Shown here: piece after piece, positions 1 through 63,821 of the stretch
Numbering within the stretch: the first letter of the stretch is position 1
Layout: each line of letters starts with the position of its first letter
Assembly (NCBI GenBank): GCA_054601695.1
Contig: BAAHQB010000154.1
Span: forward strand, 186,001-250,000
Length of the DNA stretch: 64,000 bases
Direction: 5' to 3'
From: Amorphochlora amoebiformis
Lineage: Eukaryota > Cercozoa > Chlorarachniophyceae
Made by a program: the position numbers and the translations under genes
Notes under the pieces: model-generated
Database searches by the model: none
Seen by the model: the letters and a program-made list of their open reading frames with translations, nothing else
Told to the model about the DNA's origin: nothing

Positions 1-253
1 TATATATATATATATATATATGTATACATATTTAAATCAAATATTCTATTTGATATACATAATACACACACGCACACACATATATATATATGTGTATGTA
101 TATATATATATTATGTATGTATGTATGTTGAAATATATATTTAAATTACATTTTTATATGATATACATAATATATACACACACATAAATATATATCTACA
201 TATAATTATATAATTATGTATGTATATGTATACATATATAGATATATACATAC

Positions 254-333
<80 letters not shown>

Positions 334-622
334 ATGTATGTAAGAGGAAAAAAAGGAGAGTGAAGAAAGAAAGAGATGGAGATTAATGTAAGTTGTAGCA
401 GCTTAGGATTACCACTAAAGGAAAAAAAAAAAAAAAAAAGAAAAAGGGAAAAATAAATGAGGGAAAATGAGAAAAAAAAAAAAATACCAAAAGAGGAGAA
501 AGAGAAGATAAGACAGAGGGAGATGGAGATCAATGTAAGTTTTAGTGCTTAGGTTTAGCATTACCTTAAGAAAAACTAAAAAAAAAAAAAAAAAATGGAG
601 GTAAAATGATTATTAGATCTAC
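1..622. other. 3' flank or last intron of the OATP gene; terminal exon unresolved
   Basis: About 340 bp of TA microsatellite are followed by two related A/G-rich segments (roughly 355-445 and 480-590). On the minus strand each reads as a long T tract, an AG, then a similar downstream sequence containing ACTTACATTGATCTCC or ACTTACATTAATCTCC. They look like tandem copies of an acceptor region. One reading, with an acceptor at CTTAAG near 560, gives a hydrophobic stretch suitable for the last transmembrane helix of the OATP protein. The frame is not certain and no stop could be assigned. Confidence 0.45.
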
Positions 623-21509
<20,887 letters not shown>

Positions 21510-22131
21510 TTTTGGAAATTACGGTTAGGGTTAGGGTTAGGATTAGGGTTAGGGTTAGGGTTAGGGTTCGGGTTAGGTTGAAAGTGGTTAGGGTTAGGGT
21601 TAGGGTTAAGGTTCGGATTAGGTTAAAACTACCTCCCCTCTTTCTCCCTTAAGGTTAGCATTTTTCGAAATTACGGTTAGGGTTAGGGTTAGGGTTAGGG
21701 TTCGGGTTAGGTTAAAACTACCTCCCCTCTTTCTCCCTTAAGGTTAGCATTTTTCGAAATTACGGTTAGGGTTAGGATTAGGGTTAGGGTTAGGGTTCGG
21801 GGTTAGGTTAGGTTAAGGTTAGGGTTAGCATTAGGGTTATGAGTTACGGGCTAGCGTTTTCGTATGGGTCAGGGTTAGGGTTAGCGTTAGGGTTAGGGTT
21901 AGGGTTAGGGTTATGTTAGAATTAGGGGTTATCGCTATGATTATTAGTGTTAGGGTTAGGGGTAAGTTAAGTTTGGGTGTAAGGGTTAGGGTCAGGTTAA
22001 GGGTAGGGTTAGGGTTAGGTTTTGGGATAGGGTTACGAATAGGGTTAGGGTTAGGATTAGCGTTTGGTGTGTTGGGACTTAGGGTTAGGGTTTGGGTTAG
22101 GATTAAAGATTACAGGTCCGGTTAAAGGGTT

Positions 22132-22171
<40 letters not shown>

Positions 22172-22550
22172 AGAGAAAGAGAGATTAAGAGATAAGATAT
22201 GAGAGAGAGAGAGAGAGTAGAGAGATAGAGAGAACGAGCGGAGAAATAAGAGAGAGAGAGAGTCTAGCCTTATGATTTGGGTTGGTAAGGGTTAGGGTTA
22301 AGAGTTAGGACTTAGAGAGTTAGGGTCAGGGTTAGGGTTAGGGTTAGGTTGTCGCTTCGGAGTATTTAGGGTTAGGGTTAGGGTTAGGGTTAGAAATCGG
22401 GTTAGGATTAGGGTTAGTGCTATGAATCTTAGGGTTTGACGTTAGGGTTAGGGTTTTGGTTAGGGTTAGGGTTAGGGTTAGGGTTAGAGTTAAGGTTAGG
22501 GTATATAATATATATATGTATATATATATATATATATATACACACAATAT

Positions 22551-22603
<53 letters not shown>

Positions 22604-22623
22604 ATAAATACATACATGCATTG

Positions 22624-22662
<39 letters not shown>

Positions 22663-23108
22663 GGATAGGGTTAGGATACCATTTGGCCTTACAAGCTAGA
22701 TTAGGGTTAGGGTTAGGGTTAGGGTTAAGGTTGGGGTTGAGGTCGGGGGATTCAGTTTGGTAGGCTAGGGTTAGGGTTAGGGTTAGGGTTAGGGTTAGGG
22801 CTCTGAAGTTAGACTAGGGTTTCGGTTAGGATTTAGGGTTGCGGTGAAGTTAGATTAGGGTTAGGGTTAGGATTAGGTAAGATTAAGACTAGCCTGAGAT
22901 TAGGCTAGGGATAGCGTTAGGGTTAGGGTTAGGGTTAGGGTTAGGGTTTGGTCATGTGGAATAGGTTAGGTTAGGGTTATTGGATTAGGCAGAGTTCTGA
23001 AGTTAGCAAGTTAGCTCAGAGTGTGTGATCGGATTAGGGTTAGGGTTAGGGTTAGGGTTAAGGTTAGGGTTAGGGGTAGGGGTATTATTAGGGTTTGGGC
23101 GGGGTTAG

Positions 23109-23110
<2 letters not shown>
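21510..23110. repeat. Telomere-like and GA-rich 5' flank of the OATP gene
   Basis: Upstream of the OATP start codon: degenerate TTAGGG arrays (21520-22125, 22290-22505, 22655-23110), with a GA-rich tract at 22130-22262 and a TA/TG microsatellite at 22505-22660. Two extra copies of the start-codon region are embedded (see the separate entry). No core promoter motif can be identified. Confidence 0.85.
21624..21775 (-). repeat. Two copies of the OATP start-codon region
   Basis: The segment containing CTCCCTTAAGGTTAGCATTT, which on the minus strand carries the OATP ATG and its first codons, appears at the gene start (about 21480-21520) and again near 21630-21680 and 21720-21770. In each copy TTAGGG repeat takes over where the coding exon would continue. 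The ATGs in the copies open only short frames. Confidence 0.8.
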
Positions 23111-30880
<7,770 letters not shown>

Positions 30881-31122
30881 AGCTTCAGCACCTAATAGGT
30901 CCGAAATATTCCACCTGTAAGTAGAAGGGGGGGGAGGAAAGGAGGATTGGTCCGTTGGCTGTTAATTGATATTTATGGAGACTTTTTTTAAAAATCTCTC
31001 CTTATCTCCAAGTTTTAAATCCGGGCTTTTTAATATTTCTCCCGGTTTTCAAAAAGCTCTAGTACCGGGATTACCATTGCCACCGGTTGTCGGAATCCAA
31101 GAATGGCGGTTCGTCCTTTCGG
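30881..31122. promoter_or_regulatory. Putative shared promoter between divergent genes
   Basis: The 242 bp between the ATG of the minus-strand gene (30880) and the ATG of the Treslin homologue (31123) contain no microsatellite, an interruption of the surrounding repeats. A G-run occurs at 30929-30936. No TATA box or named element can be assigned. The inference rests on the head-to-head layout. Confidence 0.5.
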
Positions 31123-40736
<9,614 letters not shown>

Positions 40737-42155
40737 ATAATAAATCAAAATTGGATCTAGCGTTTAACTTCATACACGCTCAATGTTGTCTAAAGTTTTG
40801 CTAAGTTTTGGATACCAACAATACATATGTATACACTGCGATATCTTGATACACCTTAATCGACATGTACTATAATGCTGTTTTTTCCTAGACAAAATTT
40901 GTATACAATTGAAGTTCCTCTGCTGAACATGTACACGAATAAAGTGTGATAATACTAGTAATTATATATCGGCATATATATACTATGATTATACATATAC
41001 TAGATATATAATAACTAGAATAAGTATAATAATTATATATACATATCATCTAGATCATAGTCACGGCACTGGCCATGATATATGTATACATATAATATAT
41101 ATACTAGATATATATACATATCTAGTATATATATATATATATATATATTCATATATCTAGATAATTCTAGTATATATATCTAGTATATGAATCCGATCTT
41201 ATACATCCTATTAAATGTTTACAATTATATTATTCTAGTATTAAACATAGTTGGGTAGACTGCATGTGTCAGGCACTACTAGACTACGACAATATGTCAC
41301 AAACTTGAGTCTAGAAACTTGATATATCGATCATCAATGCAGTTCGTGATAACAAACTTCAAGTATCAGAATAGGGCTTGCCTTTAGTAACAACTTGCCT
41401 TTGCTATTCAATAATTAAGTAGGTTCACAATAATTAAGTAGGTTCACAATTATCATTGTATTAAATCAACCAGTACAATTGCTATTGGAGGCTAAATTTT
41501 GGTTTGTTGTCAGCGAGCCTGACAATGTATCGTCATAATACTGAGCGAATAGAATCTTAAGCACATTTTCTTCGGAAAACCGCATACCCTGGATATCGGC
41601 TGGTAGACACAGATAGGGTGTGCCCTCGTGGAAAAGGAGAAAGTTAGAGAAACAAACCCAGATATTTGAAATGGAGAAAATTTAAGATGAATTAGACAAA
41701 CCTGGAGATCGACCTCATGTGACATATGGAGAAGGCGAAGATGATTAAATCTATGTTGGTATTTAAATTTACTGCATACTTAATTACTCTTAACGAGGTT
41801 TTTGAAAGCCTCTAACAATGTAGTTTTAACCAACCTGCTAAAATTTACCCAACACATCTTTTTTGAAAAACTTATACCCTTAGTACCCTCAGCATCCTCC
41901 ACTATCCTACGAGAACCCTCTGATGACTCCGACAAGATCCTCCTGACATAAGTTCCGAATTCGAGAAACTAATGTTCACCGCTGGCTTCTTGCTTGCGTG
42001 AGGCACTGATCAGGGTCCATTTCATCTGTAGAGGCTCAAACCGGTCCATTTCATCTGTAGAGGCTCAAATCGGGTCTTGGTGCTACTAGTAGTGTCCTCA
42101 AAGGTCCAAGTGTGGGGTCAGCTCTTGCAGGCAACTTGGCGCGAAATCGGATAAT
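40737..42155. other. Intergenic region between Treslin and MFSD5 genes
   Basis: Mostly unique AT-rich sequence with few microsatellites. There is a CTAG-rich stretch at 40960-41200 and a tandem pair ATAATTAAGTAGGTTCACA at about 41409-41450. A direct repeat of CCATTTCATCTGTAGAGGCT lies at about 42017 and 42045. I see no convincing exon; it may hold decayed mobile-element sequence and the MFSD5 promoter. Confidence 0.55.
40739..40744 (+). promoter_or_regulatory. AATAAA polyadenylation signal candidate
   Basis: AATAAA begins 3 nt after the proposed Treslin stop codon (TGA 40734-40736). It fits the end of the gene, although the distance to the stop is very short. Confidence 0.4.
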
Positions 42156-54373
<12,218 letters not shown>

Positions 54374-55080
54374 ATCATCCTCCCTCCTCTCTCTCCCTCC
54401 TCTCTCTTTCTCTTGCCCACTCTCACTCTCTCTCCCTCTCCTCACGAAGGTCAAAGGATGATAAGAGCATTTTAAAGGTTTGAGCTAGATGAAAAAGAGA
54501 GATAGACCCCCGAGCTCATTCTCTCTTTCTTTCTCTCTATCTCTCTCTCCCAAACCCACAATCTCCCACTCCTTTCTCATCTTTCAACACAACGCGGTCC
54601 TCACACAATACGACGACTACACTGGGTGTGAGCAGTACTCCACTCAGATGAAAGATATCTTACCAGTGAGAGCGAGAGAGAGATCTGGAAAAACTACATT
54701 CGGACCCGTTCGGAGAGATGGGAGGGAGGGAGACACGAAGGGAGACAAAAAGAAGCGATTATCGTATCTCATTCACATGTCTCTCTCTTTTGCTAATTTT
54801 GTTGTTCATGTAGTACGTACGCACGCCTTTTTCTCTTTTTTTTTAGTTTGGATTTTTTTTTTTTTTATTATTTCGTTTTGGATTTTTTTGTTTTGTTTTA
54901 TATTTGTTTAGTCTTTTAATTTTTCCTTTTAAAAAAAGGGAGGGGGGGGGGGATATCCTTTTCAAAAAAATGAGAAAACGAACCATTCTCAACCGAATTA
55001 CATCCAGAATCGATATCGAGGCATTCATTAAACCCGGTTCACTGAGATATTTGGCGATGTTGGCGATAATTCAAATACCG

Positions 55081-55146
<66 letters not shown>

Positions 55147-55293
55147 ATATGTATATATGTGTGTGTGTATATATATATATATTATATGCATTTTTCCTGT
55201 CTCATCTGTATCTGAACAAATAACTCTTTCATGTAGTTCATTTTAGCTAGCTCCGTCTGCCACCAGTTGTATTACAGCATATAGTATATATTA

Positions 55294-55352
<59 letters not shown>

Positions 55353-56632
55353 CCAAGCTCTAGAAGCTCTTAAGAACCAGCTAGAGCCTGAGCGGATGGG
55401 GAGAGGGAATGATATGGATATCCACAGGATCTCTTCAGTGTTGTTTGCAATAGATACATGCTCTAGATGCTAGGGCCCGCATACGTGTACGTGTTCTAAT
55501 AATCATGGTGATCATATAACATACTTCAAGTATCAAATCAGATTTGGTTAAATGCCGATCATTTTTATAATTTCAAAACCCTATCGTCGCTTATTTTTCT
55601 CGACTAACTTACTTCGAAATATAAACTAGATAAACAACAATAATGAGACTACCATATACTAGCTACAGTCCACTTAATCCGTACCTACATATGTGCGACG
55701 TTTAACTAGTTTAATACGCCAATACGTATCGTCATACGCTAGAGTATCCTAGGTATCTGCATGCGTACTCTAGGTACTGACTAACTTACCTCGTACGCAC
55801 CAACATATAGAACATGCATCCATGTACTACCGTATTTTCTAGATTTTACTTCTAGTATTTACATCTAGTACGTACGTATCATCATTGATTCATCAAACAT
55901 GACAACATGCGTACCTAACACGTACACATCATACTTATGTACCCACTAACATACTGATCCTCTAGATACAACTACTTACGCACCTTCCGACTACTACTAG
56001 TACTGCGTACTACGTTTCAACAATGTCTAATGTTTCCATCCTTTCCAATGTGTGACATTGGGTGGGAGTGTTGGAGATTCACAATTCTAGCAATTAGATA
56101 ATCTAGATACTAGAGATAATCTAGATATTGCACGATAAATCTACAGTCTCTAGAGTTTGTGGACATGATACCTCTAGTACCTTCTAGACCTTTGTAGCTC
56201 CAGAGCTGGCAGATTATCATGATCCACAAGACTCGTCTAGTCGTAAGTACTGTATATTATCATATGATATATCGATGTACACTAGATACAAATAAGTATA
56301 ATTGCATATGTCTAGTCTAGTAGTATGTACATAAAGACTAGAAGGGATATTAATATCGATCGGTAACACATCGATTTTTTTAGTCTCACAATGTTGGAAT
56401 AACTAATGCTCCTAACACTCGCAATCGCGCCAATTTTGTCTAACTAGTTCTGTCAGTCTATGCCGAACTTTAAAAGCTCTGGAATCTCTGGAGGCGAAAA
56501 ATTAAGTCACGTGACCGGCCAGATGATGTAGAGCAGCTGATTTTATACATACTGTGTATATATGCTGTATACAGAATGGACATATATATATTTATACAAA
56601 TAATATATACATATATATACATATATATATGT

Positions 56633-56677
<45 letters not shown>

Positions 56678-56703
56678 ACATATATTACATATGTGTGTAT
56701 ATA

Positions 56704-56757
<54 letters not shown>

Positions 56758-56800
56758 GCAGAGGACAGATGAGCGTCTAGACTAGACAGCGCCAAGGATG

Positions 56801-56849
<49 letters not shown>

Positions 56850-56859
56850 AATATATAAA

Positions 56860-56942
<83 letters not shown>

Positions 56943-57140
56943 GTGTATGTAGATATAATATATATGTATGTATATCCATATACATATACACACATATAAA
57001 TGTATACATACATGTATATACGTGATTCTATATATGTGTGTGTGTATATGTATGTGTACACATGTGTATATATTTATATTACACACACACACACATATAT
57101 ATATATATCTATATATTACGAAGGAGCGGAGAAAGAAAGT
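54374..57140. other. Convergent intergenic region between MFSD5 and DRC4 genes
   Basis: CT-rich (54385-54560), then T-rich and G-run sequence to about 54960. A 45-codon open stretch beginning MRKRTILNRITS lies at 54969-55105, followed by TA tracts. 55340-56540 is unique sequence rich in CTAG and TACGTA, with a 40-codon open stretch (LEPERMGRGND..., about 55350-55470). 56068-56393 could be an LTR. 56541-57110 is microsatellite. None of the open stretches fits a splice model for either neighbour. Confidence 0.5.
56068..56393 (+). mobile_element. Possible retrotransposon LTR remnant
   Basis: A purine-rich stretch GGGTGGGAG is followed directly by TGTTGGAG, the usual start of a Ty1/copia-type LTR. 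The segment ends in AGTCTCACA after about 325 bp. No reverse transcriptase or integrase coding is visible upstream and the matching LTR is not in the window, so this is weak. Confidence 0.25.
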
Positions 57141-57277
57141 CTACACAGCGGCTGGCACGAATCCAAGTTCCTCCAGAGGTATGTCGTATTTCTTCAACAA
57201 CATTTCGTATGTTTTAATGGTTTCGTAATATTTCTTTCTTAGATGAATCCTACGGTCCTGAATATATGTATATATAT

Positions 57278-57332
<55 letters not shown>

Positions 57333-57468
57333 GTTTATATATGTATGCAAGTGTTTATGTGTACATACGTATATATGTATGTATATATAAATATATATAT
57401 ATATATGTTTATATATGCATGTAAGTATATATGTATACAAACACACACACTCACATATATACACTCAC

Positions 57469-57510
<42 letters not shown>

Positions 57511-57655
57511 ATAATATATACATATCATTTATATATATATATATACATACATAATGTACATACATATATATATATATTGTACAATATATATATCTATCTA
57601 TATATATATATATATATATAATATAAACATGCATATACATATATACACATACATA

Positions 57656-57694
<39 letters not shown>

Positions 57695-57749
57695 TCTTCC
57701 TCCTCAATTTCCTTGCTTCTCTTACTCTCGACATCCTCCACCTATATAT

Positions 57750-57797
<48 letters not shown>

Positions 57798-57861
57798 GCA
57801 TACATATACAAACTTTGTAAATTTAAATATATATGTATATATATATATATATGTATATGTA

Positions 57862-57921
<60 letters not shown>

Positions 57922-58039
57922 GTGTTCATGTGTATGAAATCTATATTGATTTGATACATATATGTATATATCCATTTAAATTATAGATAACAAATACATA
58001 TCTATATATATACATATACATATATATATATAAATATAC

Positions 58040-58070
<31 letters not shown>

Positions 58071-58173
58071 TATACATATTGAAATGTATATTCGTGTATA
58101 GTATGTATATATGTACTACGTATACATATACATACATTCACACACACACACAAGCACACACACAAAACCGCAC

Positions 58174-58223
<50 letters not shown>

Positions 58224-58276
58224 GTTTATTAAATTATACATAGCATATACCGTGAATTTAAGGTTGCCTACAAGTT

Positions 58277-58341
<65 letters not shown>

Positions 58342-58424
58342 TTATATATATATATATATATGTATATACGTTCATATAATTATAATAGTATATACCGTGA
58401 ATTTAATGTTGCCTACAAGTTCGG

Positions 58425-58482
<58 letters not shown>

Positions 58483-58691
58483 CGTTTATATATTATAAAT
58501 AGTATATATACGGTGAATTTAAGGTTGCATACAAGTTCGGATATATATGTATATATATATATATATATACGTTTATATAATTATAAATAGTATATACCGT
58601 GAATTTAAGGTTGCCTATATACTTTTATATAATTATAAATAGTATATACCGTGAATTTAAGGTTGCCCACAAGTTCGGATATATATGTATA

Positions 58692-58723
<32 letters not shown>

Positions 58724-58779
58724 CGTTTATATAATTATAATAGTATATACCGTGAATTTAAGGTTGCCCACAAGTTCGG

Positions 58780-58815
<36 letters not shown>

Positions 58816-58887
58816 CGTTTATATTATTATAAATAGTATATATACGGTGAATTTAAGGTTGCATACAAGTTCGGATATATATGTATA

Positions 58888-58941
<54 letters not shown>

Positions 58942-59495
58942 TACACGTTTATATAATTATAATAGTATATACCGTGAATTTAAGGTTGCCCACAAGTTCG
59001 GATATATATGTATATATATGTATATATATATATGCGTTTATATAATTATAATAGTATATACCGTGAATTTAAGGTTGCCCACAAGTTCGGTGGGCAGGGA
59101 TATATATACATACATATATACATATATATAATATAATATACATACATATATATACATATATATACACATACATATATATACATAATATAATATACGTTTA
59201 TATAATTATAAATAGTATATACCGTGAATTTAAGGTTGCCCACAAGTTCGGATATATATGTATATATATGTATATATATATATATATACGTTTATATAAT
59301 TATAAATAGTATATACCGTGAATTTAAGGTTGCCCACAAGTTCGGTGGGCAGGGATATATATATATATATATATATATAATATAATATATATATATATAT
59401 ATATATATAATATAATATATATTTATATATATATATATAGTTATATACGGTGAATTTAAGGTTGCATACAAGTTCGGAATAATGATATGTATATA

Positions 59496-59543
<48 letters not shown>

Positions 59544-60196
59544 AAATATAATATAGTATACGTTTATATAATTATAAATAGTATATACCGTGAATTTAAG
59601 GTTGCCTACAAGTTCGGATATATATGTATATATATGTATATATATATATATATATATACGTTTATATAATTATAATAGTATATACCGTGAATTTAAGGTT
59701 GCCCACAAGTTCGGATATATATATATATATATATATGTATACATATATTTATATATATATACGTTTATATAATTATAAATAGTATATATACCGTGAATTT
59801 AAGGTTGCCCACAAGTTCGGTGGGCAGGGATATATATACATACATATATACATATATATAATATAATATACATACATATATATACATATATATACACATA
59901 CATATATATACATAATATAATATACGTTTATATAATTATAATAATATATACCGTGAATTTAAGGTTGCCCACAAGTTCGGATATATATATATGTATATAT
60001 ATGTATATATATATATATATATATACGTTTATATAATTATAAATAGTATATACCGTGAATTTAAGGTTGCCTATATATGTTTATATAATTATAATAGTAT
60101 ATACCGTGAATTTAAGGTTGCCCACAAGTTCGGTGGGCAGGTCAGTCGATACGATAATCTCGCGGAGGGCTATATACACACATATATCATATCAAC

Positions 60197-60263
<67 letters not shown>

Positions 60264-60355
60264 CGTTGCAAAGGGCTATATATACTCACATATATCATAT
60301 CAACACAAATATATATATGTATATATTTGTGTATATATATATATATTTATATTTA

Positions 60356-60398
<43 letters not shown>

Positions 60399-60435
60399 CG
60401 AAGGGCTATATATACACACATATATCATATCCACG

Positions 60436-60480
<45 letters not shown>

Positions 60481-60560
60481 AAAGATATGTCAATACAATA
60501 ATCTCGTGGAAGGCTATTTATACATTTATATCACATCTACATGTATATTTAGATACTTTG

Positions 60561-60602
<42 letters not shown>

Positions 60603-60632
60603 GGTATATATATTTCATACATATGTATATAT

Positions 60633-60670
<38 letters not shown>

Positions 60671-60772
60671 CCCGCGTTAGTAAGATCTAGGTCAAAGCTA
60701 AGGGCTTCTTTTTTTTTCTCAAGAATCAGATTCTTGAAACCAGTCCTCTGTTGGACCTATATATATATATAC

Positions 60773-60841
<69 letters not shown>

Positions 60842-60943
60842 TACATTTGTATTTACACATACATAACATATATTACTTGTATATAACCGGGCAAAAAAGT
60901 GTATGTATATGTGTGTATATACATAAATATATATAATATACAT

Positions 60944-60975
<32 letters not shown>

Positions 60976-60983
60976 AATATTAT

Positions 60984-61014
<31 letters not shown>

Positions 61015-61063
61015 AACATATGTATATGCATACATATATACGCATACATGTAAATCTAAACAC

Positions 61064-61116
<53 letters not shown>

Positions 61117-61310
61117 TGTCTTGAATATACTTATTTTCTAAAATATCTATATATAAATATATAGTATATATACCTATATATGTATATATATATATGGGTA
61201 TAAATAAATAAATATATATGTATATATATATATATATATATTTAGTATATATCACCTCGTCGCATGCTACAGCAAGTTTCTTATCCACCTTGTCCTTACG
61301 TTTCTCTACC

Positions 61311-61363
<53 letters not shown>

Positions 61364-61415
61364 AAAAATATTGTAAATACATAATATATATATATATATA
61401 TATATATATTTAAGT

Positions 61416-61480
<65 letters not shown>

Positions 61481-61840
61481 TATATTAGTTAGACAATCGG
61501 AAAGATAAGTACATTTTTAATGTACACAACCCTCCCTCTTACACCTGTCCGCGGAACCCAGACAGTGTTCACGGAACCCAGATACAACACGGAATCCAGT
61601 CATGAAACCGAAATTCAGACACGTGTCCTCGGAATACACACGTTACGAAATTCAGATTCGATATGGTATTAATCAGACAAGTGTCGGCGGCATTTTTAGT
61701 GTCGTCGGAATCCAGACACGGCACGTAACCGAAATATTATATCAGAATCCAGACACGTGTCGTTTGGAATGTGGGTGAGTGAGGAATGTACCTGTTCGAG
61801 TTTTTGTATTAACACTTCTTGTTCCCATTTCTTTGTCTGA

Positions 61841-61900
<60 letters not shown>

Positions 61901-61998
61901 ATACGTATATTTTACATATATGTGCGTGTAGTTATATTCTCTATGAATGTATCTAAATTTAGATTTGTAATGCATATCTTATCTAACATGTATATATG

Positions 61999-62047
<49 letters not shown>

Positions 62048-62145
62048 ATATATATATATATTGTATATATTGTATATATATGTATATATGTATATAAATA
62101 TATAGATACATATGTATACATTGATGTCTACTACATACATTACAA

Positions 62146-62234
<89 letters not shown>

Positions 62235-62485
62235 ATTAAATATATATATATATATATATACATGTATACTTATATATATACATATAATATATATATATAT
62301 ATATATAAATAAATATATATATATATATTTACATATTACTTGGATATAATATATATACACGTAGATATACATTGATGTATATCATATATACACCTTATAT
62401 ATATATATATGGTATATATTATATGCATTTACTTTGATTTTCTTCTCCAGATTTTGTACGTATTTCAGGGATTCCTGTTTTATAT

Positions 62486-62519
<34 letters not shown>

Positions 62520-62553
62520 GCATATATGTATATATGAATATATATGTAAATGC

Positions 62554-62587
<34 letters not shown>

Positions 62588-62604
62588 GTATGTATATATA
62601 TATA

Positions 62605-62670
<66 letters not shown>

Positions 62671-62766
62671 GTATGTATTCGAGTGGTTCTTGTTTATATT
62701 CACGGCAGGGAAATGTATATAATAATACGTATATATATGTATATATATATGTGTGTGTATATATCT

Positions 62767-62855
<89 letters not shown>

Positions 62856-63074
62856 CATATCCAAAATTTGTATTTACACTTACACACGTGTAGAAATAAA
62901 TATTGATGTACGTACATGCATGTATAACATATATATATATATACATATATATATGTATATATATGTATATATTATATATGTATATATGTATATATATATA
63001 TATATATATGTATATATACGTATATATATGTATATATATATGTATATATATATTTATGTATATATGTGTATATA

Positions 63075-63123
<49 letters not shown>

Positions 63124-63182
63124 ATATATATAAATAAATTACATATATATATATATATATAATATACATTTAATAGGATATA

Positions 63183-63214
<32 letters not shown>

Positions 63215-63241
63215 ATTACACACATTTAATAGGATATATAT

Positions 63242-63338
<97 letters not shown>

Positions 63339-63446
63339 CATATATATAATACATACATTTAGTAGGATATATATATATATATATATACATGTTAATATAT
63401 GCATATATATATATATACATACATACATATATATATAGTATGTATA

Positions 63447-63497
<51 letters not shown>

Positions 63498-63654
63498 TAC
63501 ATACAGTTAATAGGATATATTTATATACATATATATTTATATACATATATATCTATATATATATATATATCTATCTATCTATATATATATTATATATATA
63601 TATATATGATATGAATATTTAATTGGATATATTTATATATATATATACTTATGA

Positions 63655-63685
<31 letters not shown>

Positions 63686-63761
63686 TATATAAAATAAATA
63701 CATTTAATAGAATCTTTTCTTTCTTGTACAGCTCAAAGTCAGACTTTAACTTCAGCGCCAG
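57141..63761 (-). CDS. GAS8: DRC4/GAS8, nexin-dynein regulatory complex subunit; C-terminal 8 exons, 5' partial
   Basis: DRC4 (GAS8, PF2 in Chlamydomonas) is a coiled-coil scaffold of the N-DRC in motile cilia. Exons in transcript order: 63702-63761, 62433-62474, 61792-61836, 61256-61309, 60672-60756, 60105-60169, 57694-57741, 57141-57257 (TAG stop at 57141-57143). GT-AG and phases agree throughout, giving 171 residues. Motifs follow the human protein in order and spacing: [22 protein letters not shown] (human QWEHEVLEQRF), an 18-residue exon aligning without gaps, [15 protein letters not shown] (human VQQKTGFKNLVLERK), [20 protein letters not shown], and the C-terminus [12 protein letters not shown] (human FGIPLDNVGFKP). 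The N-terminal half is beyond the window edge. Confidence 0.93.
58240..60095 (-). repeat. About 17 copies of the donor junction of DRC4 exon 60105-60169
   Basis: The unit contains CCGTGAATTTAAGGTTGCCC then ACAAGTTCGG, which on minus is the last ~30 nt of the exon plus its GTATAC donor. It recurs near 58252, 58396, 58512, 58598, 58648, 58750, 58848, 58972, 59060, 59222, 59318, 59450, 59590, 59686, 59794, 59952 and 60054, each within TA sequence and mostly followed by ACGTTTATATAATTATA. Some copies extend further into the exon (GGTGGGCAGG at 59060, 59318, 59794); two are truncated. Confidence 0.96.
60265..60545 (-). repeat. Copies of the acceptor junction of DRC4 exon 60105-60169
   Basis: The sequence upstream of the acceptor (on plus: AGGGCTATATACACACATAT then CATATCAAC) recurs at about 60275, 60398 and 60508, with GCAAAGGGCTAT, GCGAAGGGCTAT and GTGGAAGGCTAT variants. 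The 60485 copy also keeps ATACAATAATCTCG from inside the exon. Confidence 0.88.
62665..63525 (-). repeat. Copies of DRC4 splice junctions near exons 62433 and 63702
   Basis: The donor end of exon 63702-63761 (on plus TACATTTAATAGAAT) recurs as TACATTTAATAGGATA near 63166, 63225, 63355, 63503 and, diverged, 63613. A segment at 62672-62712 resembles the acceptor half of exon 62433-62474, by eye about 70 percent. Confidence 0.75.
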
Positions 63762-63771
63762 CTACGTATAT

Positions 63772-63806
<35 letters not shown>

Positions 63807-63821
63807 AAATCTCATCGTACC

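Noticed and set aside
58240-60169. CRISPR-like array (also 6876-8020)
   Set aside because: Regular repeats with spacers, but the spacers are TA microsatellite, the repeats are exon edges and the genome is eukaryotic.
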